A stretch of DNA of 43,599 nt from Tenacibaculum sp. GTDB taxonomy: Bacteria; Bacteroidota; Bacteroidia; Flavobacteriales; Flavobacteriaceae. Below the pieces are notes generated by a model that searched no databases, was not told where the DNA came from, and saw only the letters and a program-made list of their open reading frames with translations. Position numbers and translations under genes: made by a program. The stretch lies in the NCBI GenBank assembly GCA_018456245.1, contig JAGYHQ010000010.1:1-43599 (forward strand), in the 5' to 3' direction. Below, one piece after another: positions 1 through 8,540 of this stretch (position 1 is the stretch's first letter; every line of letters starts with the position of its first letter).

Positions 1-286
1 CTAATCCGGGGTGCGTATGACTATCAATAAACGATGGTAATACTGTTTTTCCTTGCAAATCAGTTACTTTTGTTTGTTCACCGATGTAGTTTTCTATTTC
101 TTTGTTTGTTCCTACAAATACGATTTTTCCGTCCTTTACAGCCACTGCCTCGGCTTTCGGACTTTTGTCATTTTCGGTATAAATGTTACCGTTTTTCAGT
201 ACTAAATCTACTGGTTCTTTTTTCGTTGAACAGCCTATTAGCAATAGCGTTGCGATAATTAGGCTAAAAATTGAAAATCTTTTCAT
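1..286 (-). CDS. Amidohydrolase family lipoprotein, N-terminal part (cut by window edge)
   Basis: This open frame starts at an ATG read from 286 down and runs off the left edge, giving 95 residues. It begins with a lipoprotein signal (hydrophobic stretch ending LLLIGC, lipid-bearing Cys19). The rest matches the start of YtcJ-like metal-dependent amidohydrolases: a small beta-sandwich part (DLVLKNGNIYTEN, EAVAVKDGKIVFVG) followed by the metal-binding strand FIDSHTHPG, whose two histidines bind the first metal ion. The family hydrolyses amide or related bonds in small molecules, but the substrate cannot be told from this fragment. It lies 16 nt downstream of the DUF3089 gene on the same strand, so the two are likely co-transcribed. 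Its first 20 or so codons are nearly a copy of those of that neighbour. The call rests on motifs and is fairly safe; the specific activity is unknown. Confidence 0.75.
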   Translation of the reverse strand, partial: MKRFSIFSLIIATLLLIGCSTKKEPVDLVLKNGNIYTENDKSPKAEAVAVKDGKIVFVGTNKEIENYIGEQTKVTDLQGKTVLPSFIDSHTHPGL

Positions 287-292
287 TTCTCT
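231..292 (-). repeat. Copy 1 of a duplicated signal-peptide/start region
   Basis: The signal-peptide codons and ribosome-binding region of the amidohydrolase nearly repeat those of the next gene at 1204-1262. The block from 261 to 292 is identical to 1231-1262, and the remainder differs by a 3-nt indel and a few substitutions. The repeat ends a few bases upstream of each ATG. Confidence 0.85.
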
Positions 293-302
293 TTAATCTT
301 AA

Positions 303-1256
303 TTATTTCTGTTTTTCTTTCCAAGCATTACAACGCTTTTCTACATTATCTATCAAATTTCCATAGAAAAAGTCATAATCATACATATGATATACTTCTT
401 TCCCCATTAACATAGGTAATTTGTCTATTATTTGGGGTGTTGGAATTACCAATGCTCCATTTTCATCTATTTGAGCAGATGTAAAATGTGGGATTTTTGT
501 ACCGTTAATATCTGCAAAAATATTTTTACTACTATCCTGATTTTCTTTTCCATTTGTCCAATCCAAAGGGTTTACACACAAGGCATTCGGTTCAATAGTA
601 GGCGATTTTCCACCTTTCCCGATCGTATTCCAAGTGATAACACCTGAGGTTTGAGTAGGTGTTACAGCCAAAGAAAGTTTCATTGTTTCAAGGTCTTTTT
701 GCGTAATTGTGTAACCAATCGCATAAACAGCCACGAGATTGTTTTTAGGTGCTAAATTTGGATTTTCCACCAACATATCTTTTATAATATTTGACCCTTG
801 AGAATGTCCAGCGATGATATATGGTCGTCCTTTGTTGATGTTTTTTAGGAAATATTTAAACGCATCTTCCACATCTTTTCTTGCAATATCTAAATATTGT
901 TTTCTTTTGTTTACAGGAAGTTCCAACACATAAATAGATGCTTGTTTATACTTTGGAGCATAAATATTACAAGTTTTTCCAAATGCTCCTGCTAATTTTT
1001 CAACTATTTGACGAGTGAAATCATTACTCTCTATGGTTTCAATACTTGCATTCATACCCTCTTTTTTGTCTGGGTAGGTAGTTGGATGCACAAAAAACAC
1101 ATCAAATTCTTTGTTCCCTTCTTTCTGAAATTCAATCCAGTTTTGGTTTAGTGAATAATCAACATTTTTTATTTGATTTTTCGTTTTGTTTTTCTTTGTG
1201 TTACAGCCTATTAGCAATATTGCTACAATTAGGCTAAAAATTGAAAATCTTTTCAT
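303..1256 (-). CDS. DUF3089 alpha/beta-hydrolase lipoprotein
   Basis: The 317-residue product has a lipoprotein signal (LLIGC, Cys18) and should be anchored in the envelope. The body matches the DUF3089 family of alpha/beta-hydrolases: an early strand FDVFFVHPTTY, then the nucleophile elbow GHSQGS with Ser152, and a late conserved IPHFTS region. Family members are predicted esterases or lipases; no physiological substrate is assigned. The start codon at 1256 is the only one that gives an intact signal peptide. The gene probably leads a two-gene unit with the amidohydrolase downstream, and a -7 box lies 122 nt upstream. Sampled 60-base lines inside it have 21 to 28 G+C, well above those of the methyltransferase gene at 3.4-4.5 kb, which hints at foreign origin. 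Confidence 0.8.
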   Translation of the reverse strand: MKRFSIFSLIVAILLIGCNTKKNKTKNQIKNVDYSLNQNWIEFQKEGNKEFDVFFVHPTTYPDKKEGMNASIETIESNDFTRQIVEKLAGAFGKTCNIYAPKYKQASIYVLELPVNKRKQYLDIARKDVEDAFKYFLKNINKGRPYIIAGHSQGSNIIKDMLVENPNLAPKNNLVAVYAIGYTITQKDLETMKLSLAVTPTQTSGVITWNTIGKGGKSPTIEPNALCVNPLDWTNGKENQDSSKNIFADINGTKIPHFTSAQIDENGALVIPTPQIIDKLPMLMGKEVYHMYDYDFFYGNLIDNVEKRCNAWKEKQK

Positions 1257-1262
1257 TTCTCT
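1204..1262 (-). repeat. Copy 2 of the duplicated signal-peptide/start region
   Basis: This is the partner of 231-292, covering the first codons of the DUF3089 lipoprotein plus six bases before its ATG. The two encoded N-termini both begin MKRFSIFSLI and both end in IGC followed by a Thr-Lys-Lys stretch. Confidence 0.85.
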
Positions 1263-1377
1263 TTTTTTTGAATAATTTAATTAATTTAAGTTAGTTTTTG
1301 TCAGAAGAAAATAAAATATGAAATTGTTTGACAACTAACAAATTGTATCTTGTGAAGTTTCTGAAAATAAACTTTTG

Positions 1378-1385
1378 CAAAGATA
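1378..1385 (-). promoter_or_regulatory. -7 box (TATCTTTG) for the DUF3089 gene
   Basis: Read on the minus strand this is TATCTTTG, a full match to the Bacteroidota TAnnTTTG element. A TTGT lies 19 nt further upstream (1405-1408) in the -33 position. It lies 122 nt before the DUF3089 start in the 203-bp gap. Confidence 0.45.
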
Positions 1386-1459
1386 TGTTAAATTATTAGT
1401 TTCTACAAGTGAGAACTAAAAATAATTTTCTTTTTTATATTTTTATTGATAGATTGTGT

Positions 1460-2458
1460 TTAGTGTTTCCTTCTTTTTTTAATCTTTTTTACAATAGAAA
1501 CGACAATTAAAATCAAAACTATCAAGCTCACTACAACATTGATTAAAAACTGATTACTCATTGAGCCTCCGTAAGTTGATGTTGTGATTCGCATTCCGTC
1601 TTTTTCATAAACAGATTGAAAACCCATAGAAGTTAAATTTATTTCACAATCAAGTGATTTATTTTTATATAATCTTAGAAAATCTAAATATTTTTTTAGC
1701 GTAGCATACGATTGTTTTGGAAATCCGTGAGCACCATTAAAAATATAGGTTTCATCGTAGTTTGTGATTAATTTTTTAGCAGAATTTATCAATAGATTCA
1801 CATCAGTATCATCGGCTAAATCTACATAATCTAATAGCGGGTCATAGAAAAAATCCCCTGTAAATAGTTGTTTGTATTTCTCATCAACTAAAACAGTAGA
1901 TTCAGTTGTATGCCCTGTAATATTAAGCACTTGTATTTTTCTTTCGCCTAAATCAATTACTTCATTTGGTTTTATCCATTTTGAAACGGTTACTGTTGGC
2001 GAACTAAATTGCATAGTCTCTTTTGAGGTCAATTTCAGTTGGTTATCCGTTGTTCTTTCTCGCAAATAAGGCAAATCAATCAGCCACACGCTCTTTTGAT
2101 TTTCAACATTAGCAATATGGTCAAAATGATAATGTGAAAACATTGTAACCACTTGTAAATCAGTCATTTTTTTAACTATTGACATAATGTTTTTACCTGC
2201 ACTTGTTCCATACCCAGTGTCAAACAATAAAGCCTTTTCTTTTCCTAAAATAAGGTAACTTGTATTGTAATACCATTCGGTAGTTGGCTCTGAAATAGCG
2301 TAGGTTTGCTCGTCCAATTTCCCTACAATATAGTAATCATCTGCCCATTCTGCACCTTCCCACAAAGGATATACAAATTTCTCTTTACTCTCTGAGCAAG
2401 AGGTTAATACAAAAATAGAGGCAAAGAATATTGCGATGATTTTTAGTGTGTTTTTCAT
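1460..2458 (-). CDS. Metallo-beta-lactamase-fold hydrolase lipoprotein with C-terminal membrane segment
   Basis: The 332-residue protein has a lipoprotein signal (VLTSC, Cys21) and a complete MBL-fold active site: HYHFDH at 109-114, His183 in GHTTEST, Asp202 in TGDFFYD and His244 in NGAHG. These are the residues that bind two metal ions in MBL hydrolases, so it should be active. After the catalytic domain a hydrophobic segment (about 304-323) is followed by a basic tail KKIKKRRKH, an unusual second membrane anchor for a lipoprotein. It is the last gene of a unit with a MarR/GbsR-type regulator and a two-TM ion channel, 11 nt after the channel. The substrate is not identifiable; the class includes glyoxalase II-like, lactonase and beta-lactamase enzymes. 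Two sampled 60-base lines had 22 and 25 G+C, high for this window. Confidence 0.8.
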   Translation of the reverse strand: MKNTLKIIAIFFASIFVLTSCSESKEKFVYPLWEGAEWADDYYIVGKLDEQTYAISEPTTEWYYNTSYLILGKEKALLFDTGYGTSAGKNIMSIVKKMTDLQVVTMFSHYHFDHIANVENQKSVWLIDLPYLRERTTDNQLKLTSKETMQFSSPTVTVSKWIKPNEVIDLGERKIQVLNITGHTTESTVLVDEKYKQLFTGDFFYDPLLDYVDLADDTDVNLLINSAKKLITNYDETYIFNGAHGFPKQSYATLKKYLDFLRLYKNKSLDCEINLTSMGFQSVYEKDGMRITTSTYGGSMSNQFLINVVVSLIVLILIVVSIVKKIKKRRKH

Positions 2459-2469
2459 AATAATTTATT

Positions 2470-2826
2470 TTATTTTTTAAGTCTTTTTTCTTTCTTTTCC
2501 TTATGATTTTGCATAATAATTTGAACTGTTTTCGCAGTAAATGACACAAAAGTTCCAATAGATAAGCAAGTGTAAATAATGGTAAAAAAAATTTTACTAA
2601 AATCCGTTGTCGGAACGAGGTCGCCATATCCAACGGTTGACATTGTCATTACCGAAAAATACAAGGCATCAACAATACTCCAATGTTCAGTTTGTGTATA
2701 AAAAGCAGTTGCACCAAGTAAAAGAATAATGATAAAAATGAATAAAAATCGGAATTCTTCGTCTGTTTTTAACCCTTTTATTACAACTTTAAAAAGACGG
2801 AAAAAATTAATGAAAAATGAAAGCAT
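2470..2826 (-). CDS. Two-TM potassium channel protein
   Basis: This small protein (118 residues) has the minimal pore architecture of KcsA-type channels. TM1 is at about 26-43, a pore helix follows, the selectivity filter TVGYGD is at 64-69, and TM2 is at about 78-98. A short Lys-rich tail follows. TVGYGD is the canonical K+ filter, and family members assemble as tetramers in the inner membrane. There is no cytoplasmic RCK/TrkA domain, so gating is not indicated by sequence. It sits 29 nt after the GbsR/MarR-like regulator and 11 nt before the MBL hydrolase, all on the same strand, so a single transcript is likely. Confidence 0.85.
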   Translation of the reverse strand: MLSFFINFFRLFKVVIKGLKTDEEFRFLFIFIIILLLGATAFYTQTEHWSIVDALYFSVMTMSTVGYGDLVPTTDFSKIFFTIIYTCLSIGTFVSFTAKTVQIIMQNHKEKKEKRLKK

Positions 2827-2855
2827 AGGTTATTGAAATTTATAAAGGGTAATAA

Positions 2856-3299
2856 TTAAAACTTTTTCAATTCCTTTTCTACAAAAGGAATAATTGCTTT
2901 TGAAAAAGATATTTCGCTTTTAATAAGTTCGTTAAGTTCTTTGTTGTCCTCGTTTCGTAAAGTTAATATTTGTTCTAATAAACTTTGCCTTACAGCAAGA
3001 GAATCTATCCATTGTTGTAAAGATTTTATCGTTCCTTTTTTAGAAATATAAAAATAGCGTTTTCGCTTGTTATCTTTTTTGATTTTGAAACTAATTTCCT
3101 TAATTTCTAACAAAAATTTCAAAGATTTACTAATCGCACTTTTACTTATTTTTAAAGTATCAATCAATTCTTGAAAGGTAAAATATTTTTGGTCAGACAC
3201 ATAAAGCAACCCCATAATTTGACCTGCTGTAGGTGGATACCCTATCATTTTGTACAAACTTGCAGATTTATTAATAAGGGTTTGTTTTTTTACATTCAT
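2856..3299 (-). CDS. GbsR/MarR-type winged-helix transcriptional regulator
   Basis: The product of 147 residues resembles the GbsR branch of MarR regulators. Its helical N-terminus contains YPPTAGQIMGLLY, then a helix-turn-helix (FTFQELIDTLKISKSAISKS) and a basic wing (KKDNKRKRYFYISKKG). A C-terminal helical part likely dimerises. The frame stays open upstream to a TTG at 3311, but I chose the ATG at 3299 because a -7 box at 3323-3330 would leave almost no leader before the TTG. GbsR proteins regulate osmoprotectant or efflux genes in other bacteria. Here the regulator is first in a unit with a K+ channel and an MBL hydrolase, which it probably controls. The ligand is unknown. Confidence 0.8.
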   Translation of the reverse strand: MNVKKQTLINKSASLYKMIGYPPTAGQIMGLLYVSDQKYFTFQELIDTLKISKSAISKSLKFLLEIKEISFKIKKDNKRKRYFYISKKGTIKSLQQWIDSLAVRQSLLEQILTLRNEDNKELNELIKSEISFSKAIIPFVEKELKKF

Positions 3300-3322
3300 T
3301 AATTTAATCAAATTTTATCTTG

Positions 3323-3330
3323 CGAAGATA
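3323..3330 (-). promoter_or_regulatory. -7-like box (TATCTTCG) for the regulator/channel/hydrolase operon
   Basis: The minus-strand TATCTTCG matches TAnnTTTG in all but one base and lies 23 nt before the preferred ATG at 3299. It helps reject the upstream TTG as start. Confidence 0.4.
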
Positions 3331-3351
3331 CGGTAACATTATTAAAAAAAG

Positions 3352-4530
3352 CTATACGTTTTTACTACAAATTAATACACAGGGTTTATTATTATGTGTT
3401 TTTGTACAAAATAGATATAATTCTCCACCGTCTTTAATTTTGGTTTCTTTTCTTATTTGTGCAACACTTTTGGTAAAATTCCTTACAGTAATATTGGCTT
3501 TTTTTTCTGGTAAAAATTTATTTATTTGTTTTTTATCATAAGGCAAAACTTTTTCTATTTTAAAACTTCTACCAGGGAATTTAATTAATTTATCAGACGT
3601 GTATAAATGGCTATGTTCGTGTAATTTATTAATATTAAATTCTTCAGATATATGATGAAATCCGCCTGATTTTAAAATAGCAGAATTAGGTTCGTACAAA
3701 TAGGTGAGTGGCTCAGTATATATTGAATTGGCATTTGTTTTAAACTGAAAATTAAATGTTTGATTTTCGTTTTTACCTATATTAATAGTTTTTATTAATA
3801 TTGATTTATCATATCCTTTTTCTAATAAAAAAAGTAATTCTTTAACTTCATTTTTTACAGCTATAATGTGTATTTCCTTAACAAAATTTAGTTCATTTAT
3901 AGCAGATGAAATATCTAGAATAGGGGAGTTTTTAATAATAATATTATCAGATTTTGAAAATAAAAAATCTAAATTTTCGGGTACATTTGGTAAACAATCT
4001 TTTAATAAAAAAACTTTTCCTTTTATATCGTTTCTCCTTGAGGGGTCTATATAAATACAATCAAAAAAATGGTTGGTTTCTTTTAAAAAATCTAAACCGT
4101 TAGTGGCTATTGTGGTAATATTATCAACTTTTAATTGTTTGTAATTATAATTAACAATTCTTGATAATTCTTTGTTAATTTCACAATGTGTAACATTTTT
4201 AAAATGTTTAGCAAAATAGAAAGAATCTACACCAAATCCACCGGTTAAATCAATAATTGAATTACCTTTAATTAGTTTAGTCTTGTAGTTAGCCGTAATT
4301 TCAGAAGAAGTTTGTTCAATTGAAAGTTTTGGAGGATAATAAATATCTTCTGTATTAAACCAAGTGGGTAATTTTTCCTTACATTTTTGTTTTGCAATTA
4401 TTTGATTTGCTAATTCTTGTACTGAAACTTCATTAAAAGGACTCCCTTTTAGTATAAAATTAGTAATATTTATATTTAAATTGTTTTTTATAAATTCTTG
4501 AATTTCAGTATTTAATATATTTTTATTCAT
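3352..4530 (-). CDS. Class I SAM-dependent methyltransferase with THUMP-like domain
   Basis: The 392-residue protein matches the Bacteroidota family of methyltransferases with a C-terminal THUMP-like domain. An N-terminal helical part contains FILKGSPF and KLPTW. The SAM-binding glycine motif is IIDLTGGFGVDS (about 92-103), the acidic strand CEIN follows, and the catalytic-region motif is DPSRR (162-166). The C-terminal part includes GGFHHISEEF, KFPGRSFKIE and VRNFTKSVAQIRKETKIKDGG, typical of the THUMP-like extension that contacts RNA. It is probably an RNA methyltransferase, but the modified base is not known to me. It is divergent from the barrel gene at 4618 and is very AT-rich, in sharp contrast to the genes at 1-2458. 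Confidence 0.8.
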   Translation of the reverse strand: MNKNILNTEIQEFIKNNLNINITNFILKGSPFNEVSVQELANQIIAKQKCKEKLPTWFNTEDIYYPPKLSIEQTSSEITANYKTKLIKGNSIIDLTGGFGVDSFYFAKHFKNVTHCEINKELSRIVNYNYKQLKVDNITTIATNGLDFLKETNHFFDCIYIDPSRRNDIKGKVFLLKDCLPNVPENLDFLFSKSDNIIIKNSPILDISSAINELNFVKEIHIIAVKNEVKELLFLLEKGYDKSILIKTINIGKNENQTFNFQFKTNANSIYTEPLTYLYEPNSAILKSGGFHHISEEFNINKLHEHSHLYTSDKLIKFPGRSFKIEKVLPYDKKQINKFLPEKKANITVRNFTKSVAQIRKETKIKDGGELYLFCTKTHNNKPCVLICSKNV

Positions 4531-4617
4531 TAAAATATTATCATTTGTTAATAAAAATTTATGTTTTACAAATATTTTTCACGACATTTGACCCCATAAA
4601 CAAAAATAGTTACAATT

Positions 4618-5499
4618 ATGAAAAAAACAATTTTAGCAATTATATTATTTGCAACAACAGCTACAGTAAGTGCTCAATTTTATATTTCAGCAGGTTCTGG
4701 TTATTCTTTTGGTACAGGTAAAAAAGTTTTAGGTATAGAAAGAATACTATCACCTTCAGGAAATACCATAAAAACTTTAAAAGGAAGTTATGGGGAAGGT
4801 GTTCATACACAACTAAAAGGAGGTTACTTTTTTAATAAAAAATTTGGAGTAGAATTAGGGGTAGGATATTTACATGGTACAAACCAAGATGTTCAAAAAA
4901 TATCTGGAAGTGAAATAGCAGGAGTTCCAGGAATAACAGCAAATATAAAAGCAAGAGGTAGAGCTTTTGGTGCATCTTTAGCAGGGATTTACAATATAAC
5001 AAAAGGACTTTACGTTCGTGCTGGGCTTTTAACAAAATTAGGAGGAAAAACAGAAGTTATTGGAACAGTAAGATCAAAATTACCTGCAAGGTTGGTTAAT
5101 CCTAATGCTCCAGCTACTATGTTAGTAGATTTAGATCTTGATTTTACAACAGATTTTCAAGGTAAGTTTCCTTTAGGATTTTCAGGAGCTGTTGGGTATA
5201 AATTTCCTATTGATGATAATTTATCTTTATATGCGGAGATTGATTATATGAATATTAATGTAACAAGAGATACTTCAAAATTACGAGAATTTTCAGCTAA
5301 TATTGGAGGGCAAAAAATTACAAGAGATCAATTAAAAGGGGCATTGGCTAACTTACCAGCTGAAAATAGAGCTACTTTTAGTAAAATGTTACCTTTATTG
5401 GAAGATGAGTCTAAATGGGGAGAGGGAGATTTACCTTCTTCTAAAGCACCATATTCATCTATAGGTTTTAGTTTTGGAGTTACTTATTCTTTTAACTAA
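4618..5499 (+). CDS. Outer-membrane beta-barrel protein
   Basis: The 293-residue product has a Sec signal peptide (MKKTILAIILFATTATVSAQ, cleaved near residue 20). The rest shows alternating polar and hydrophobic strands: YISAGSGYSFGT, LKGGYFFNKKFGVELGVGYL, GASLAGIYNITKGLYVRAGL, LPLGFSGAVGYKF and a final FGVTYSFN that ends in an aromatic-Asn, as outer-membrane barrels often do. It resembles the OmpA/OmpW-like outer membrane beta-barrel group, with no periplasmic OmpA domain. Function is not known. A weak -7-like GACATTTG lies at 4583-4590. A strong terminator follows the stop, so it is probably transcribed alone. Confidence 0.75.
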   Translation: MKKTILAIILFATTATVSAQFYISAGSGYSFGTGKKVLGIERILSPSGNTIKTLKGSYGEGVHTQLKGGYFFNKKFGVELGVGYLHGTNQDVQKISGSEIAGVPGITANIKARGRAFGASLAGIYNITKGLYVRAGLLTKLGGKTEVIGTVRSKLPARLVNPNAPATMLVDLDLDFTTDFQGKFPLGFSGAVGYKFPIDDNLSLYAEIDYMNINVTRDTSKLREFSANIGGQKITRDQLKGALANLPAENRATFSKMLPLLEDESKWGEGDLPSSKAPYSSIGFSFGVTYSFN

Positions 5500-5523
5500 T
5501 AATTAGAAAATATATTAAAATAA

Positions 5524-5557
5524 AAAAAAGCAACGGATTAATTTCCGTTGCTTTTTT
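5524..5557. terminator. Bidirectional intrinsic terminator
   Basis: The arms at 5530-5537 and 5544-5551 are perfectly complementary (GCAACGGA/TCCGTTGC) and are flanked by A6 and T6 runs that extend the stem. It sits between the convergent barrel gene and pepT and can serve both. Confidence 0.85.
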
Positions 5558-5579
5558 ATTGTGCTGTATTTAGTAAAAT

Positions 5580-6818
5580 CTATTTAAATTTCTTAGCTAC
5601 TTTTTCAGCAATACCAACAACCACTTCAGTAGCTTTTATAATACTTTCTATAGGTACAAATTCATAACGCCCATGGAAGTTATGACCACCAGCAAAAATA
5701 TTAGGGCAAGGTAATCCTTTAAATGAAAGCTGTGAACCGTCAGTTCCACCACGAATTGCCTTTATTATTGGTTTAATACCCAAATCTTTCATTACTTCTT
5801 CGGCAATATCAACAATATGAATTACAGGCTCAACCTTTTCTTTCATATTATAATATTGGTCTTTAATTTCTACTTTTACTAAGTCTTTTCCTAAATCTTT
5901 ATTTATTTTTTTGGCAATATCTTCCATTAGTTTTTTTCTGCCTTTAAATAAATTCATATCGTGGTCACGGATAATATAGTTTAAAGTAGTTTTCTCTACA
6001 TTTCCTTCAATATTATGTAAATGGAAGAAACCTTCATAACCTTCGGTTTCTTGTGGAGTTTCATTTTTAGGTAATGAAGCAATATATTCATTAGCAATAA
6101 GCATTGAATTAATCATTTTACCTTTTGCCGACCCTGGGTGAACAATTTTCCCTTCAATAGTAACAGTTGCTCCTGCAGCGTTAAAATTTTCGTATTCTAA
6201 TTCTCCTACCTGGCTTCCGTCCATTGTATATGCCCATTCTGCACCAAATTTTTCAACATCAAACATATGAGCTCCTCTACCAACTTCTTCATCAGGAGTA
6301 AAGCAAATTCTAATTTTTCCGTGTTTAATTTCAGGGTGATTAATTAAATATTCCATTGCTGAAACTATTTCAGTAACTCCTGCTTTATCGTCAGCTCCTA
6401 AAAGTGTAGTTCCGTCAGTTGTAATAATGGTTTGCCCTTTGTATAACAATAAATCTTCAAAATAACTTGGAGATAAGATGATGTTTTGTTCTTTATTTAA
6501 AACAATATCTTTTCCGTCGTAATTTTCATGAATTTGAGGTTTTACGTCTTTTCCTGTAAAATCAGGACTTGTATCAATATGAGCAACAAAACCAACGGTT
6601 GGCACTTCATAATCAATATTACTTGGTAAAGTTGCCATTAAATAGCAGTTTTCGTCTAATTCAACTTCTTGTAAACCAATTTCTTTTAATTCTTTTTCAA
6701 GTTTTTTTGCTAAATCCCATTGTTTTTCAGTACTAGGGAAATTAAAATTTTTTGGGTCAGATTCTGTGTCAACAGTTACGTAGCTTATAAATCTGTCAAT
6801 AATATGTTTTGTATTCAT
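5580..6818 (-). CDS. pepT: Peptidase T (tripeptide aminopeptidase)
   Basis: The 412-residue protein is full length for PepT, an M20 zinc aminopeptidase that removes the N-terminal residue of tripeptides in the cytoplasm. All metal and catalytic landmarks are present: His80 and Asp82 in HIDTSPD, the bridging Asp in LGADDKAG (143-144), Glu177/Glu178 in PDEEVGRG, Asp200 in YTMDGS and His379 in [11 protein letters not shown]. The middle lid domain carries [12 protein letters not shown]. It is monocistronic, with its own -7 box and a shared terminator. Confidence is high because motifs span the whole length. Confidence 0.95.
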   Translation of the reverse strand: MNTKHIIDRFISYVTVDTESDPKNFNFPSTEKQWDLAKKLEKELKEIGLQEVELDENCYLMATLPSNIDYEVPTVGFVAHIDTSPDFTGKDVKPQIHENYDGKDIVLNKEQNIILSPSYFEDLLLYKGQTIITTDGTTLLGADDKAGVTEIVSAMEYLINHPEIKHGKIRICFTPDEEVGRGAHMFDVEKFGAEWAYTMDGSQVGELEYENFNAAGATVTIEGKIVHPGSAKGKMINSMLIANEYIASLPKNETPQETEGYEGFFHLHNIEGNVEKTTLNYIIRDHDMNLFKGRKKLMEDIAKKINKDLGKDLVKVEIKDQYYNMKEKVEPVIHIVDIAEEVMKDLGIKPIIKAIRGGTDGSQLSFKGLPCPNIFAGGHNFHGRYEFVPIESIIKATEVVVGIAEKVAKKFK

Positions 6819-6841
6819 TTTAATGTAATTTTATAGAAATC

Positions 6842-6849
6842 CAAAAGTA
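6842..6849 (-). promoter_or_regulatory. -7 box (TACTTTTG) for pepT
   Basis: On the minus strand this reads TACTTTTG, a full TAnnTTTG match 23 nt before the pepT ATG. Confidence 0.5.
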
Positions 6850-6971
6850 ATAATAAATAACGTTAAAATAACAAACTTAAGAGGTTATTAACAGATAAAT
6901 AACAATTTAGTTTATAAGTATGTTCAAAAATAAAATTGGTGTAATATATTAAAGATATCAACCTAAAAAAT

Positions 6972-6979
6972 TACTTTTG
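6972..6979 (+). promoter_or_regulatory. -7 box (TACTTTTG) for dnaB
   Basis: A full TAnnTTTG match lies 4 nt before the dnaB ATG. If this is the -7 box, transcription would start at or next to the start codon and give a leaderless or near-leaderless mRNA. No clear -33 TTTG is seen at 19-21 nt. Confidence 0.4.
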
Positions 6980-6983
6980 TCCT

Positions 6984-8492
6984 ATGGAAAAAAAGAGATC
7001 TTTTATAGCACAAAAAGTAGATAATACAAGAGTAATTAACCTAGAAAAAGGTAAATTACCACCACAAGCAATTGATTTAGAGGAAGCTGTGTTAGGAGCA
7101 ATGATGATTGATAAAAAGGGGATTGATGAGGTGATTGATATATTGCACCCTGAGGCTTTTTATGATAAACGACACCAAGAGATATATTCAGCAATATATA
7201 CCTTGTTTCAGAATACTGAACCTATTGATTTATTATCGGTTTCAAGTCAGTTAAAAAAAGACGGAAAATTAGATATTGCTGGGGGAGATTATTATTTAAT
7301 TAATTTAACCCAAAAAGTAGCATCTTCAGCAAATATTGAGTATCATTCACGTATAATATTACAGAAATATATTCAAAGAAAATTAATTACTATTTCTTCT
7401 GAAATTATTGAAAAATCTTATGATGAAACTACCGATGTTTTTGATTTATTAGATGATGCCGAGGCAAAACTTTTTGAAGTAACACAAGGTAATTTAAAGA
7501 AAGGGGCAGAGGTTGCTGAAAGTTTAGTAATGCAAGCAATTTCTAAAATTCAGGAAATTAGTAATAGGGAAGGAATGAGTGGTTTAGCCACAGGATTTAC
7601 AAAATTAGATGCTTTAACTTCTGGTTGGCAACCGTCTGACTTAATTATTATTGCTGCCCGCCCCGGTATGGGTAAAACGGCTTTTGTAATTTCAATGGCT
7701 AAAAATATGGCTATTGATTTTAAAGAGCCAGTCGCTTTATTTTCTTTAGAGATGTCATCAGTTCAGTTAATTACTCGTATGATTTCTTCAGAAACAGGTT
7801 TAACATCAGAAAAATTAAGAAAAGGAAACCTTGAGCCACACGAGTGGGAACAACTAAATATAAAGGTTAAAAAATTATCTGATGCTCCTATATTTATTGA
7901 TGATACACCTGCACTTTCAATTTTTGATTTAAGGGCGAAAGCAAGGCGTTTAGTATCTCAACACGGAGTTAAAATTTTAATTATTGATTATTTACAATTA
8001 ATGACTGCTGGAGGCTCTGGCGGAAATAGAGAGCAAGAAATATCAACTATTTCACGTAACTTAAAGGCATTAGCAAAGGAGCTTAATATTCCTGTAATTG
8101 CGTTATCACAGTTATCTCGTGCTGTGGAAACTCGTGGAGGAAGTAAACGACCATTATTATCTGATTTACGTGAATCAGGAGCTATTGAGCAAGATGCTGA
8201 TATAGTATCGTTTATTTTTAGACCAGAATACTACGGAATGACTGAATGGGACGATGACGACCATACCCCATGTGAAGGACAAGGAGAATTTATTGTTGCA
8301 AAACATCGTAATGGTGGGTTAGATAATATTAGGCTTAAATTTACAGGTCATTTAGCAAAATTCTCTGATTTAGATGAGGGAGGTAGTAGTGAATATCAAT
8401 CAAGTATGAATAATATTTCTCCTAATAAATTTGCATCTCCAGAAGAAGCCTTTGGAACTTCTTTTCCACAAGATGATGATGTTCCGTTTTAA
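6984..8492 (+). CDS. dnaB: Replicative DNA helicase DnaB
   Basis: The product (502 residues) is the hexameric helicase that unwinds DNA at the replication fork. The N-terminal DnaB domain starts with PPQAIDLEEAVLGAMMID. The RecA-like ATPase domain has Walker A ARPGMGKT (225-232), the Walker B region ILIIDYLQLM (331-340), the motif ALSQLSRAVETR and the arginine-finger-like region DLRESGAIEQDADIV. A short acidic C-terminal tail ends QDDDVPF. No intein interrupts the ATPase motifs. The S9 peptidase gene follows 48 nt later with no terminator, so read-through is possible. Confidence 0.97.
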   Translation: MEKKRSFIAQKVDNTRVINLEKGKLPPQAIDLEEAVLGAMMIDKKGIDEVIDILHPEAFYDKRHQEIYSAIYTLFQNTEPIDLLSVSSQLKKDGKLDIAGGDYYLINLTQKVASSANIEYHSRIILQKYIQRKLITISSEIIEKSYDETTDVFDLLDDAEAKLFEVTQGNLKKGAEVAESLVMQAISKIQEISNREGMSGLATGFTKLDALTSGWQPSDLIIIAARPGMGKTAFVISMAKNMAIDFKEPVALFSLEMSSVQLITRMISSETGLTSEKLRKGNLEPHEWEQLNIKVKKLSDAPIFIDDTPALSIFDLRAKARRLVSQHGVKILIIDYLQLMTAGGSGGNREQEISTISRNLKALAKELNIPVIALSQLSRAVETRGGSKRPLLSDLRESGAIEQDADIVSFIFRPEYYGMTEWDDDDHTPCEGQGEFIVAKHRNGGLDNIRLKFTGHLAKFSDLDEGGSSEYQSSMNNISPNKFASPEEAFGTSFPQDDDVPF

Positions 8493-8540
8493 GTATTGAT
8501 GATATAAAAACTATAGTTTAATAAAAATAAGTATAAAAAA

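Noticed and set aside
2385-2633. Open frame on the minus strand across the channel/MBL junction
   Set aside because: Overlaps two motif-supported genes; its product shows no family features.
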